Shown here: in pieces, positions 27,352-37,434 of the stretch
How the letters are laid out: the number at the start of each line of letters is the position of its first letter
How positions within the stretch are numbered: the stretch's first letter is position 1
Assembly (NCBI GenBank): GCA_963707835.1
Contig: CAVPRI010000002.1
Location: 930,001-994,000 of the forward strand
Direction of reading: 5' to 3'
Source: Bog-473 sp963707835
Lineage (GTDB): Bacteria; Actinomycetota; Acidimicrobiia; Acidimicrobiales; RAAP-2
DNA: 64,000 nucleotides
Made by a program: the position numbers and the translations under genes
The notes under the pieces: generated by a model
Database searches by the model: none
Told to the model about the DNA's origin: nothing
Seen by the model: the letters and a program-made list of their open reading frames with translations, nothing else

Positions 27352-27776
27352 GCCAGCGCGGCGCGCAACCCGGCGGCCGCCCGGTCCCCGATCTGGTCGA
27401 AGCGAGCTTGCAGGAGAGCGCCCAGCGGGCGCAGCAGTCCCCGCAGCTCGAGCACGGCCTCGTAGCGCAGGACCGACCCGCTCCCGGCCGGCTCGACGGT
27501 CATGGTGTCGGTCGAGCGGAGCCAGCGCTCCTTTGCCTGCACCACGACCCTGGTCGGGCGGTCGATCTCCACGACTCGGTAGTCCAGGTGGACCAGCCGC
27601 CCGGCCATCCGGACACCCAGGCGGTAACAGGAGCCGAGCTGGGGCGGCCCCTGCACCAGCGGCTCCGCCTCGGCCACACCCGGATCCCACTGCGCGGCGT
27701 TGGAGAACGCCGCCATGTACTCGAACACCTCGTCGGGCGGCCGCGGCGATTCGATCGTCGCCTCGTATGTGGCCAT
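27348..27776 (-). CDS. SRPBCC-superfamily protein of the lipid cluster
   Basis: The 142-residue protein starts at ATG 27776, preceded by AGGAGGTG; a longer frame to 27839 lacks support. The START-like fold is clear: MATYEATIESPRPPDEVFEYMAAFSNAAQWDPGV at the start, then HLDYRVVEIDRPTRVVVQAK, LRYEAVLELRG and a C-terminal helix. It is co-transcribed with the SDR and divergent from the FAD oxidoreductase gene. SRPBCC members commonly carry hydrophobic ligands, which would suit a fatty-acid-modifying pathway, but that is inference. Confidence 0.82.
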   Translation of the reverse strand: MATYEATIESPRPPDEVFEYMAAFSNAAQWDPGVAEAEPLVQGPPQLGSCYRLGVRMAGRLVHLDYRVVEIDRPTRVVVQAKERWLRSTDTMTVEPAGSGSVLRYEAVLELRGLLRPLGALLQARFDQIGDRAAAGLRAALA

Positions 27777-27885
27777 GGGGCACCTCCTGCGCTGGGGTCG
27801 AGCGGCCGTCCGTCGCCAGCCGCTTCGCCGGTGGAGCACACGTGCTCCCCGTCAGGCGCGACCACGACCGGCCCTGGGCGACTAC

Positions 27886-27900
27886 TTTAGTACTAAATAC
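27886..27900. promoter_or_regulatory. Palindromic operator candidate in front of the lipid operon
   Basis: TTTAGTACTAAATAC contains the perfect 12-bp palindrome TTTAGTACTAAA (27886-27897). It lies 30 bp before the GTG of the FAD oxidoreductase gene and 110 bp before the divergent SRPBCC gene. Twelve of its 15 bases match the motif at 33018-33032, next to the CarH/LitR-like gene. Confidence 0.65.
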
Positions 27901-27926
27901 AGTCGACGGAAGACCCGGGAGGTCCC

Positions 27927-29174
27927 GTGCGCATCGCCATCATCGGGAGCGGCATCGCAGGCATGACCGCGGCCCACCTCCTGCACGGGGGCCACGAGGT
28001 CCATCTCTTCGAGTCCGAGAGCCGCCCCGGAGGCCATGCCAACACGGTCGTGGTCGAGCTGCCCGAGGGTCCGGTGGCGGTGGACACGGGGTTCTTGGTC
28101 TACAACGAGCGGACCTACCCCCACTTCACCCGCCTGCTCGCCGGCCTGCGCGTGGGAACCGAACCCTCGGATATGAGCTTCAGCCTGCGTGACCTGCGCT
28201 GCGGGCTCGAGTGGCGCGGCACGTCCTTGTCGACGGTGTTCGCGCAACGCCGCAACGCCCTGCGTCCGGGATTCCTGGCCATGCTGGTCGACGTGGCGCG
28301 CTTCAACTCCCTGGCCAAGGGGGTGCTGACCCAGCCCGACGATGCGGACGGAAGCCTGGCCGAACTGCTCGAGGGCCATCGATGGTCGAAGGGCTTCCTC
28401 GAGTGGTACCTCGTGCCCCTGGGATCGGCCATCTGGTCGGCCGATCCGCAGACGTTCACCAAGATCCCGGCCCGGACCTTCGCCGAGTTCTTCAGCCGCC
28501 ATGGTCTGCTGGGGCCGGGCCACCAGCCGGCCTGGCGCACGGTCAGCGGCGGCTCGGCCCGCTACGTGGAGGCCCTCGTGGCACCCCTGGTGCGAGCCGG
28601 TCGGTTGCACCTGGGCACGCGGGTGGACAAGGTCCGGCGCCACCGCACCGGGGTCGAGCTGCTCAGCGCCCACGGAACGGCAGAATTCGACCATGTCGTG
28701 CTGGCCACCCACAGCGACCAGGCGCTCGACCTGCTGGCGGACGCCACCGCCAAGGAGCGCGCCGTCCTCGCCGCCATTCGCTACCAGCCGAACCGCGCCA
28801 CCCTGCACACCGATGCCAGGGTGCTGCCGAGGAGTCCCAGGGCACGTGCCGCGTGGAACTACGTCCGCCGCCAGGAGGTCCCGGAGCAGACCACATTGAC
28901 CTACGACCTCAACCGCCTTCAGAACCTCGAGACGTCCATTCCCCTCCTCGAGACGTTGAACTGGGACGACGCCATCGATCCGGCGAAGGTGCTCACCCGC
29001 ATCGAGTACGCGCATCCGGTTGTCGATGGTGCTGCCGTGTCGGCTCAGCGGCACCAGCGATCGCTCAGCGCCGGGAGCCTGTCGTTCTGCGGCGCGTACT
29101 GGGGTTACGGGTTCCACGAGGATGGCGTCAACAGCGCCCTGGCGGTCTGCGAGCGCTTCGGGGTCTCGCTGTGA
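27927..29174 (+). CDS. FAD/NAD(P)-binding oxidoreductase (COG2907 type), amine-oxidase-like fold
   Basis: The 415-residue protein starts at GTG 27927 after GGGAGG. The N-terminus is a dinucleotide-binding motif, IAIIGSGIAGMTAAHLL, with the partner sequence ESESRPGGHANT. Further family features are GFLVYNERTYPHF, WSADPQTFTKIPARTF, GGSARYVEAL and the C-terminal FAD-contact stretch CGAYWGYGFHEDGVNSAL. This family sits beside DUF1365 and cyclopropane-fatty-acid synthase genes in many bacteria and is linked there to modified (cyclopropane, methylated or furan) fatty acids and to singlet-oxygen or light responses. First gene of an overlapping four-gene operon. Confidence 0.92.
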   Translation: MRIAIIGSGIAGMTAAHLLHGGHEVHLFESESRPGGHANTVVVELPEGPVAVDTGFLVYNERTYPHFTRLLAGLRVGTEPSDMSFSLRDLRCGLEWRGTSLSTVFAQRRNALRPGFLAMLVDVARFNSLAKGVLTQPDDADGSLAELLEGHRWSKGFLEWYLVPLGSAIWSADPQTFTKIPARTFAEFFSRHGLLGPGHQPAWRTVSGGSARYVEALVAPLVRAGRLHLGTRVDKVRRHRTGVELLSAHGTAEFDHVVLATHSDQALDLLADATAKERAVLAAIRYQPNRATLHTDARVLPRSPRARAAWNYVRRQEVPEQTTLTYDLNRLQNLETSIPLLETLNWDDAIDPAKVLTRIEYAHPVVDGAAVSAQRHQRSLSAGSLSFCGAYWGYGFHEDGVNSALAVCERFGVSL

Positions 29175-29969
29175 GCCGCCGCATGAGGCTCAGCGCGCCG
29201 CAATGGCGCAGCGGGCTCTACGAGGGCCACGTCGTGCACCACCGCGCCGACCCCGAGCACTCCTTCTCCTTCCCCTTGGCGCTGCCCTTGCTCTTCCTCG
29301 ACGAACTGTCCGAGCTCCAGGCTCTGCACCCGCTGATCGACCTCGGCACGTCGCCGTCACGCCGTCGGAGACCGGCCGCGATGCGCCTCCGTAGGGAGGA
29401 CTTCCTTCCCGGACCCGCGTCCACGCTGCGGGCCGCGGTCGACGACGCGCTTCGCGGTTCAGGCCGGGAGCGGCGCGGCCCGGTGGCCATGCTCGGCCAT
29501 CTGCGCACCTGGGGCTGGCTCTTCAACCCCCTCACCCTGTATTTCTGCTTCGATCCGCTCGGCCGGCGGATCGAGTGCACGGTGCTCGAAGTGTCCAACA
29601 CCCCCTGGCACGAACGATGCAGCTACGTGGTGGGGCCTCCGGGCGAGCACCGCTTCGCCAAGCAGATGCACGTCTCCCCCTTCGTCGCGCCCGAGGCCAC
29701 CTATGCCCTGCACTACGCCGCGCCGGGCGACCGCCTCACGCTGGACCTGGGTGTTGGCACCGAGGAGGGAGGGCCGCCGACGTTGGGGGCCTCCTTGAGC
29801 CTGCACCGCCGTCCGCTGGACCGTGCCGCCTTCTCCCGCCTCTTGTGGGCCTACCCGCTGCTGACGGCGCGGATCTCGGCCGGCATCTATGTGCAGGCCA
29901 TGCGTCTGCGGGCCAAGGGAGCCGCCGTCTACCGGCACCCCACCGATGCCGGGGCGCTCGGGATCGGGG

Positions 29970-29983
<14 letters not shown>
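29171..29983 (+). CDS. DUF1365 family protein
   Basis: The 270-residue protein starts at GTG 29171 (GTGA overlap); ATG 29183 is an alternative. It is recognised by WRSGLYEGHVVHHRADPEHSF, the LGHLRTWGWLFNPLTLYFCF block, EVSNTPWHERCSYV and KQMHVSPFV. DUF1365 proteins are nearly always encoded with COG2907 oxidoreductases and CFA-like methyltransferases. Their chemistry is not settled, though a role in fatty-acid modification is generally assumed. The C-terminal hydrophobic segment (LLWAYPLLTARISAGIYVQAM) may contact the membrane. Its end overlaps the next gene by 14 bp. Confidence 0.93.
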
Positions 29984-31246
<1,263 letters not shown>

Positions 31247-31250
<4 letters not shown>

Positions 31251-32119
31251 ACCTCGCGAGGCCCGGCACGGACAACGGCCGGCGGGGCGGTAGTGCGCTC
31301 AGGCTGGGGGTCCCTTTCTTCGCCGTGCACCTGGGGGCACTCGCCGTGGTGTTCGTCGGCTGGAGCGCCGTATCGGTGGCCGTGGCGTTCGCGCTCTATG
31401 CGGTGCGCGCCCTGGGTGTCACCGTCTTCTACCACCGGGGCCTGGCCCACCACGCCTTCCGGATGGGTCGGGTCACCCAGGCGGTGGGGGCGACCGTGGC
31501 GGCGTCCGCAGCCCAGCGCGGCCCGCTGTGGTGGGTCTCCCATCACCGCGCGCACCACCGACGGACCGACCGGGCCGGGGACCCCCACTCGCCCGTGGTC
31601 GACGGGATGGGCTGGAGCCACCTGTGGTGGATGTTTGCCCCGGCGAACCAGGCCGCCGACCTCGGCAACGTCCTCGACCTGCGCTGGCAGTGGGAACTTC
31701 GGCTCCTCGATCGCTACCACCATGTCGCGCCGGGCGTTCTGGCCGCAGCCACCTTCGCCGCCGGGATGGCGCTCGGTCGCCGGGCGCCCGGCCTGGGCGT
31801 CAACGGACCGCAGCTGCTCGTGTGGGGGTTCTGCATCTCGACGGTTTTCCTGTGGCACGCCACGTTCGCCGTCAACTCCCTCGGACACGCCACCGGTTCC
31901 CGTCGCTTCGAGACACGCGACGCCAGCCGCAACCTGTGGTGGCTCGCCTGGGCCACCATGGGCGAGGGGTGGCACAACAATCACCACCGTTACCCGGCCA
32001 GCGCGCGGCAAGGACTCCGGCGATCCGAGCTCGATCCCAGCTGGTGGCTGATCAGGACCATGGCCATCCTCCGCCTTGCTTCGGAGCTACGGACACCGAG
32101 GCCGGCCACTCCCCGCTGA
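31247..32119 (+). CDS. Membrane fatty acid (acyl-CoA) desaturase
   Basis: The 290-residue protein starts at ATG 31247 (ATGA overlap). Three histidine boxes bind the di-iron centre: HRGLAHH (residues 63-69), HHRAHH (99-104) and GWHNNHH (~236-243). Hydrophobic segments before, between and after the boxes give the four-helix desaturase topology. It resembles delta-9 acyl-CoA/acyl-lipid desaturases, putting a cis double bond into membrane acyl chains. As the last gene of the operon it would make the substrate for the CFA-like enzyme, an inference from gene order. Its stop is 3 bp from the stop of the opposing regulator gene. Confidence 0.92.
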
Positions 32120-32122
32120 CGC

Positions 32123-33016
32123 TCATTCGGGCCGCGGCACCCCGGGCACCGATCCGGTGGGCACGCCGGCCTCGAGGGCAACCAGGAGCTGGCGTGCGTC
32201 CGTACCCGACCAGGCCGCGCCGAGACGCGCCGCATGGTCGGCACCGCCGATGGCCGCGCCGCCGGCCATCACGGGCACCCCCGGACGTGCCGCGTGGAGC
32301 CCGCGCACCAGGGCGCGCACCGCAGGGTCGTGGTTCCCCGCCGACACCGCCACGGCCACGGCGAGCAGCCGTGGTTCTTTCGAGGCCGCCGCGACGTAGG
32401 CGTCGACCGGCACGTCGGCTCCGAGGTCGACGACCTCGTAACCGGCGGCGCGCAGGACGTTGGCCGCCATGGCGGTGGGCATGCCGTGCAGCTCCCCCGA
32501 CGGCGTTCCCAGGATCACCGCGGCGCGCTTGGGCCCACGCCGCGGGAAGCGGGCTCCCAGCCGCGCCACCAGTCGCAGGGCCACGCCGGTCGCCCGATGC
32601 TCGTCGTTGACCGAGTAGTCACCGTGCTCCCAGTGCGTCCCGATGGAGTGCATGGCCGTGCCGAGGCCGTCGACCAGGACGTCCCCAGGGCTCGCCCCGT
32701 TTCCGAGTGACCCCTCGAGGAGCGCCCACGCGCCCGGCTCGTCCCCGGCGACCAGGCGGGACTCGAGCCGCCCCGCCAAGACCGCCCGCGACGATCGCCC
32801 GGGCCCCCGGCGACCCGCCGCACCGGCGGTTCCGGCCACCTCGGCCAGCTCTGCGGGGTCCACGCACCACTTCGACCCGACACGCTCGGCGCGCAAGCGC
32901 CCCGTCCGCACGTACCGGTAGGCCGTCATGTAGTGCACGCCCAGACGCGCCGCGGCCTCCTGCAATGAGATCGGCTGGTCGTCGGGCAGTGGTCCCCCCT
33001 CGGACGGGGTGCGCAA
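32123..33016 (-). CDS. CarH/LitR-like B12-dependent photoreceptor transcriptional regulator
   Basis: The 297-residue protein is read from TTG 33016. Residues 15-60 form an excisionase/MerR-like HTH (ISLQEAAARLGVHYMTAYRYVRTGRL). Residues 78-155 are the helical cap with THWEHGDYSVNDEHRATG, in which W129 and E139-H140 fit the CarH signature W-x9-E-H. Residues 163-285 are a Rossmann-type cobalamin domain with GTPSGELHGMP, giving His177 as likely axial ligand. In CarH/LitR, adenosylcobalamin holds the tetramer on DNA in the dark and light releases it. It is convergent with the lipid operon; its own start abuts the shared palindromic motif. Confidence 0.87.
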   Translation of the reverse strand: MRTPSEGGPLPDDQPISLQEAAARLGVHYMTAYRYVRTGRLRAERVGSKWCVDPAELAEVAGTAGAAGRRGPGRSSRAVLAGRLESRLVAGDEPGAWALLEGSLGNGASPGDVLVDGLGTAMHSIGTHWEHGDYSVNDEHRATGVALRLVARLGARFPRRGPKRAAVILGTPSGELHGMPTAMAANVLRAAGYEVVDLGADVPVDAYVAAASKEPRLLAVAVAVSAGNHDPAVRALVRGLHAARPGVPVMAGGAAIGGADHAARLGAAWSGTDARQLLVALEAGVPTGSVPGVPRPE

Positions 33017-33017
33017 G

Positions 33018-33032
33018 TTTACTGCTAAACAC
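33018..33032. promoter_or_regulatory. Operator candidate next to the CarH/LitR-like gene
   Basis: TTTACTGCTAAACAC, within the inverted repeat GTTTA-CTGC-TAAAC (33017-33030), lies directly before the regulator's start codon. It matches the operon-side motif at 27886-27900 in 12 of 15 positions. The regulator may repress itself and the operon through these sites. Confidence 0.6.
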
Positions 33033-33076
33033 TAGCAAGGCACCGACCGGCGTGGCTTGTCCGCCGACGTGGCGGA

Positions 33077-35053
33077 CTACTCCTTGTCCGTCCCGGCGTC
33101 AGCCATGTGGTCCTTGATGGAGTTGACGATCGAGGGGTCGAGCAGGGTGGTGACGTCTCCCAACGGCCGGTCGTCGGCCACGTCGCGCAGCAGCCGCCGC
33201 ATGATCTTGCCACTGCGGGTCTTGGGTAGCTCGGGCGTGAGCAGGATCTGGCGCGGCTTGGCGATGGGGCCGATCTCTCGGGCGACGTGCTCGCGCAGCT
33301 CGGTGACGAGCTCCTCCCCCGCCGCACCTCCGGCGTCGTTGCCCCCCTTGACCGTCACGAAGGCCACGATGGCCTGACCCGTGGTGGCATCGGTGGCCCC
33401 GACCACGGCCGCCTCGGCCACCGCCGGGTGGCTCACCAGCGCGTGCTCGACCTCGGTGGTGGAGATCCGGTGGCCCGAGATGTTCATCACGTCGTCGACC
33501 CGGCCGAGTAGCCACAGATCCCCGTCCTGGTCCCGCTTGGCCCCGTCGCCGGCGAAGTAGTACCCGGGGAAGCGAGACCAGTAGGTTTCCTTGTAGCGCT
33601 CGTCGTCGCCGTAGATGCCGCGCAACATGCCCGGCCACGGCTCGGTGATCACGAGGTAACCACCCTCGCCGTTGCCCACCGAGCGGCCCTCGTTGTCCAC
33701 CACGTCGACCGACACACCGGGGAACGGCGTCATGGCCGCCCCGGGCTTGGTGGCCGTGACGCCAGGGAGCGGCGTGATGAGGATGCCCCCGGTCTCGGTC
33801 TGCCACCAGGTGTCCACGATCGGGCAGCGGTCGCCGCCGATGTGGGTGCGGTACCAGATCCAGGCCTCGGGGTTGATGGGCTCCCCGACCGAGCCGAGCA
33901 GCCGGAGGCTGGAGAGGTCGTGCCCGGCGGGCAGCTCCTCCCCCCACTTCATGAAGGTCCGGATGGTCGTGGGCGCGGTGTAGAGGATGGTGACCTTGTA
34001 GCGCTCGACGATCTCCCACCACCGGTCGCGCGTGGGGGTGTCGGGCGTGCCCTCGTACATGACCGACGTGGCCCCGTTGGCCAGCGGCCCGTACACGATG
34101 TAGCTGTGCCCGGTGACCCAGCCGATGTCGGCCGCGGTCCAGAAGACGTCCCGGTCCGCCTTGAGGTCGAAGATCAGGTGGTGGGTGGCCGAGACGTGCG
34201 TGAGGTACCCACCGCTGGTGTGCAGGATCCCCTTGGGCTTCGCCGTGGTCCCGCTGGTGTACATGATGTAGAGCGGGTGCTCGGCATCGAAGGACTCGGG
34301 CTCGTGCACCTCGGGTTGTCGATCGACCACCTCGTGCCACCAGACGTCGCGCTCGGAGTCCCACGCGACCTCCTGCCCGGTGCGCCGGACCACCAGGACC
34401 CGGTTCACGTCGGGGCACTGGCTCACGGCCTCGTCCACCGCCGGCTTGAGCGCGCTCGGTGCGCCACGCCGGTACCCGCCGTCGGCGGTGATGACGAAGT
34501 GGGCGTCGCAGTCGAGGATGCGGCTGCGCAGCGCGTCCGAGGAGAAGCCCCCGAAGATGACCGTGTGCGGAGCGCCCAGCCGGGCGCACGCCAGCATGGC
34601 CACGACCGCCTCGGGGACCATGGGCATGTAGATGGCCACCGTGTCACCGGCCCGCACACCCAGCTCGGTTAGAGCGTGGGCCGCCCGGCTCACCTCGGCC
34701 AGGAGCTCGGCGTAGGTGATGGTCCGGGTGTCACCGGGCTCACCCTCCCAGTGGAAGGCCACGCGATCTCCCAGGCCGGCGGCGACGTGACGATCGACGC
34801 AGTTGACCGAGACGTTCAACCTCCCCCCCACGAACCAGCGGGCGAACGGCGAGTCCCAGTCCAGGACCCGGGACCAGGGCTCGGCCCAGTCGAGCCGGGA
34901 GGCCTGGTCAGCCCAGAACGCCTGGGGGTCGGCGTTGGCCTCGTCGTAGATCCCCGGCTGCGCGTTGGCGTCCCGGGCCAGGCCGGCCGGCGGGGGGAAC
35001 GTCCGGGTCTCGTGCAGCAGAGCCGACAGTCCCTGCTCCTGTATCTCGCTCAT
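33077..35053 (-). CDS. acsA: Acetyl-CoA synthetase
   Basis: The 658-residue enzyme starts at ATG 35053 after GAGGAGGGG. The N-terminal part has FWADQASRLDWAEPWSRVLDWDSPFARWFVGG, as in AcsA. AMP-binding motifs follow: YTSGTTAKPKGILHTSGG, VDTWWQTETGGILITPLPG, YFAGDGAKRDQDGDLWLLGRVDDVMNISGHRIST (given in two parts), and the catalytic Lys in LPKTRSGKIMRRLLR. It makes acetyl-CoA from acetate, ATP and CoA. The P-loop reads TSGTTAKPKG where Gly is usual at the sixth position. The SGKI lysine is the classic acetylation target that controls activity. Confidence 0.96.
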   Translation of the reverse strand: MSEIQEQGLSALLHETRTFPPPAGLARDANAQPGIYDEANADPQAFWADQASRLDWAEPWSRVLDWDSPFARWFVGGRLNVSVNCVDRHVAAGLGDRVAFHWEGEPGDTRTITYAELLAEVSRAAHALTELGVRAGDTVAIYMPMVPEAVVAMLACARLGAPHTVIFGGFSSDALRSRILDCDAHFVITADGGYRRGAPSALKPAVDEAVSQCPDVNRVLVVRRTGQEVAWDSERDVWWHEVVDRQPEVHEPESFDAEHPLYIMYTSGTTAKPKGILHTSGGYLTHVSATHHLIFDLKADRDVFWTAADIGWVTGHSYIVYGPLANGATSVMYEGTPDTPTRDRWWEIVERYKVTILYTAPTTIRTFMKWGEELPAGHDLSSLRLLGSVGEPINPEAWIWYRTHIGGDRCPIVDTWWQTETGGILITPLPGVTATKPGAAMTPFPGVSVDVVDNEGRSVGNGEGGYLVITEPWPGMLRGIYGDDERYKETYWSRFPGYYFAGDGAKRDQDGDLWLLGRVDDVMNISGHRISTTEVEHALVSHPAVAEAAVVGATDATTGQAIVAFVTVKGGNDAGGAAGEELVTELREHVAREIGPIAKPRQILLTPELPKTRSGKIMRRLLRDVADDRPLGDVTTLLDPSIVNSIKDHMADAGTDKE

Positions 35054-35121
35054 GGTCCCCTCCTCGCACGCGCGCGGTCGGCCGGCCCACCCTGCCTAGC
35101 AGACGGCGTGGCCCCCAGGAG

Positions 35122-36246
35122 CTACGACGCAGGGATGCCCAGCGACGAGGCGACGGCGAGGGAGTGATCCGCTGCATTGCCGAGCAGGGCCCCGTTGGTC
35201 TCGGCCCGCTTGATGTAGAGCTGGCAGTCGTGCTCCCAGGTGAACCCGATGCCTCCGAAGGACTGGAGCGACTCGCGACACACGAAGCGCTGGCAGTCGT
35301 CGCTGGCCGCCTTGGCCATGGAGACGGCCGTCCCGCGGCTCGGCGTTCCCTCGTCCAGGGCGGCCACGGCGAAGTAGCAGAGCGAGCGCGCCCGCTCGAC
35401 GGCGAGGAACATGTCGCTCATCTTGTGTTTGATGGCCTGGAAGGAGCCGATGGGCACGCCGAATTGCTGGCGCTCCTTGACGTAGGCCAGGGCCAGCTGG
35501 AAGAGCGCGTCGCAGATCCCCACCGTCTCGAGGGCCAGGGCGGCAGTGGCCTCCTCGAGAGCGCGCGCGACGCCGTCGGTGGAGGCCGCGCTGCCGGGAT
35601 CGCCGAGCGCCCGGTCGTCGGGCACCACGACACCGGCGAGAGTCACGGCGAAGACCGGGCGGGTGGGATCGAGGGATGCCACCCGCTCCAGCGTGACGTC
35701 GTCCACGGGAACCACGAAGGCACCCAGCCCGTCGCCCACCCGGGCCACCACGACCAGCTCGGAACAGCCCTCGGCCAAGACGCCGTGCTTGGTCCCGTCG
35801 AGCAGCCATCCGTTCTCGACGCGCTCGGCCGCCATGGTCACCGCCGCCAACGACGCCCGACGCGGGTGGTCGGGCAGGGCGACTGCACCGGTCACGGCCC
35901 CCGTCGCCACTCCGGAGAGGAAACGCTGGCGCTGCTCGGGCGTGCCCGTCTCACGGACCAGCGGCGCGAACTGGGTCACGGTGGCGAACAGCGGACCTGG
36001 CGCCACGGCCCGACCGAGCTCCTCCACGACCACTGCGGTGTCCACCACCGAGAGACCGATCCCGCCGTTCTCCTCGGGGATGGCCAGTGCCGGCCAGTCG
36101 AGGCTGACCATGGCCTCCCACAGCTCGGTTGCCGGCTGACCGGTCTCCACGACGGCCCGCACGACGTTCGGAGGGCACTCCTTCTCGAGGAAGGTGCGCA
36201 CCGAGGAGCGCAACTCCTCCTGCTCGCCCGTGAATTCGAGCTCCAC
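35122..36246 (-). CDS. Acyl-CoA dehydrogenase family protein (small, FadE type)
   Basis: The 374-residue protein starts at GTG 36246, three bases after AGGAGG; a longer frame has no support. The N-domain reads ELEFTGEQEELRSSVRTFLEKECPP, the central domain is short with GTKHGVLAEG, and the C-domain has RQQFGVPIGSFQAIKHKMSDMF and QSFGGIGFTWEHDCQLYIKRA. This shorter, less conserved type often works as one half of a heteromeric acyl-CoA dehydrogenase in steroid or branched-chain degradation. No obvious partner subunit adjoins it. Confidence 0.88.
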   Translation of the reverse strand: MELEFTGEQEELRSSVRTFLEKECPPNVVRAVVETGQPATELWEAMVSLDWPALAIPEENGGIGLSVVDTAVVVEELGRAVAPGPLFATVTQFAPLVRETGTPEQRQRFLSGVATGAVTGAVALPDHPRRASLAAVTMAAERVENGWLLDGTKHGVLAEGCSELVVVARVGDGLGAFVVPVDDVTLERVASLDPTRPVFAVTLAGVVVPDDRALGDPGSAASTDGVARALEEATAALALETVGICDALFQLALAYVKERQQFGVPIGSFQAIKHKMSDMFLAVERARSLCYFAVAALDEGTPSRGTAVSMAKAASDDCQRFVCRESLQSFGGIGFTWEHDCQLYIKRAETNGALLGNAADHSLAVASSLGIPAS

Positions 36247-36445
36247 CGTCCTCCTTCCGCGGGCCCGGCGCACACGCCCAACCGTCACGATTCTGTCCCG
36301 AGTGTGCCCGTGAGGCAGCCGGGCGAGTGTATCCGAGAGGCCTGGCCTGCCACGCTGTGGCGCGCCCGCCGTGCGGCGGCACGCCGCTTCCCCGAAATGG
36401 GAGTCCGGCCATTGCCGCACGGCAGACGCGCCTACACTCTGCAGT

Positions 36446-36520
36446 GCGCCTCTAGCTCAACGGCAGAGCAACGGACTCTTAATCCGCAGGTTGTGGGTTC
36501 AAATCCCACGGGGCGCACCA
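36446..36520 (+). tRNA. tRNA-Lys (anticodon CTT), CCA encoded
   Basis: The acceptor stem GCGCCTC (36446-36452) pairs with GGGGCGC (36510-36516), followed by A and an encoded CCA (36518-36520). The D arm is GCTC-AACGGCA-GAGC, the anticodon loop CTCTTAA carries CTT, and the T arm is GTGGG-TTCAAAT-CCCAC. Confidence 0.94.
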
Positions 36521-36579
36521 CGCGAGCCAGCTGGACCTCCAGCCTGAACCCCGAAGCGGGCGAGTGACACGGGGAACCC

Positions 36580-37428
36580 ATGAGCGAGTTGCCGGCCACG
36601 TTGCGGATAGAGGACCTCGGCGGGGGGCGGTGGTCGGCGCCGAACCCCACCATGGACACCGATCGCCGCGACGTCATCTTCAGCGGACAGATCCTGGCGC
36701 AGATGATCATGGCATCCGACGCGGCAGGCGCGCACCGCAAGGTGGCCAAGTCGATCCACGCGATCTTCGTGCGCACCGGTGCCTACAGCGGTGGGCCGCT
36801 CGAGCTGGCACTCGAACCGTTGCACGCAGGGCGTGCCTGGGCCAGCGACACCATCACCGCTTACCAGGGTGAGCGGCTGCTCTCTCGTGGCCTCGTGCTG
36901 CTCAACGCGATCGAGCCAGACCTGATCCGCCACGCGCCTGCCATGCCCGATCTTCCCGGGCCCGACGACTCGATCCCGATCGAGCGGCCAGTGCTCTTCC
37001 CCGGGATCGAGGCCCGCGAGGTCGACCTCACCGATCCCGTCACGCCCGACAACGCACCGGCGAGGTACCTCTGGCTCCGGATGCCGACGGGGTTCGCCTC
37101 GGTGGCCGCCAATCAGGCCATCGTGGCGTGGTGCCAACCCGGGTTCATCATCGAACTCGCCATGCGTCCGCATCGCGAGACCACGGACATCAGAGAGGCC
37201 CATCGCTCGATCTCGACTGGTGTGATCTCGCACACCACGCACTTCCATGACCGCGCCGAGGTGAGTCGGTGGCTGTTGTTCACCCAGCAAGCAACCTTCG
37301 CCGGCAACGGGCGGGTCGCCGGCTCAGGCGCCGTGTTCGGCGAGGACGGCAGTCTCGTCTCGACGTTCCATCAAGATGCGATGGTCCGTGGCCCCGAGGG
37401 TCCCCTCGATCCCCTGCGCAGCATGTAG
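36580..37428 (+). CDS. Acyl-CoA thioesterase II-like double-hotdog protein
   Basis: The 282-residue protein has two hotdog domains. The first (residues ~12-110) contains DVIFSGQILAQMIMAS, KSIHAIFVRTG and GRAWASDTITAYQGERLLSRG. The second (~150-270) ends in THFHDRAEVSRWLLFTQQATFAGNGRVAGSGAVF, split here as HDRAEVSRWLLF and GRVAGSGAVF. The pattern follows TesB-type thioesterases, which hydrolyse acyl-CoA to free acid and CoA. It lies just after tRNA-Lys and is convergent with the leftward catabolic gene run. Confidence 0.83.
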   Translation: MSELPATLRIEDLGGGRWSAPNPTMDTDRRDVIFSGQILAQMIMASDAAGAHRKVAKSIHAIFVRTGAYSGGPLELALEPLHAGRAWASDTITAYQGERLLSRGLVLLNAIEPDLIRHAPAMPDLPGPDDSIPIERPVLFPGIEAREVDLTDPVTPDNAPARYLWLRMPTGFASVAANQAIVAWCQPGFIIELAMRPHRETTDIREAHRSISTGVISHTTHFHDRAEVSRWLLFTQQATFAGNGRVAGSGAVFGEDGSLVSTFHQDAMVRGPEGPLDPLRSM

Positions 37429-37434
37429 CCGGAC

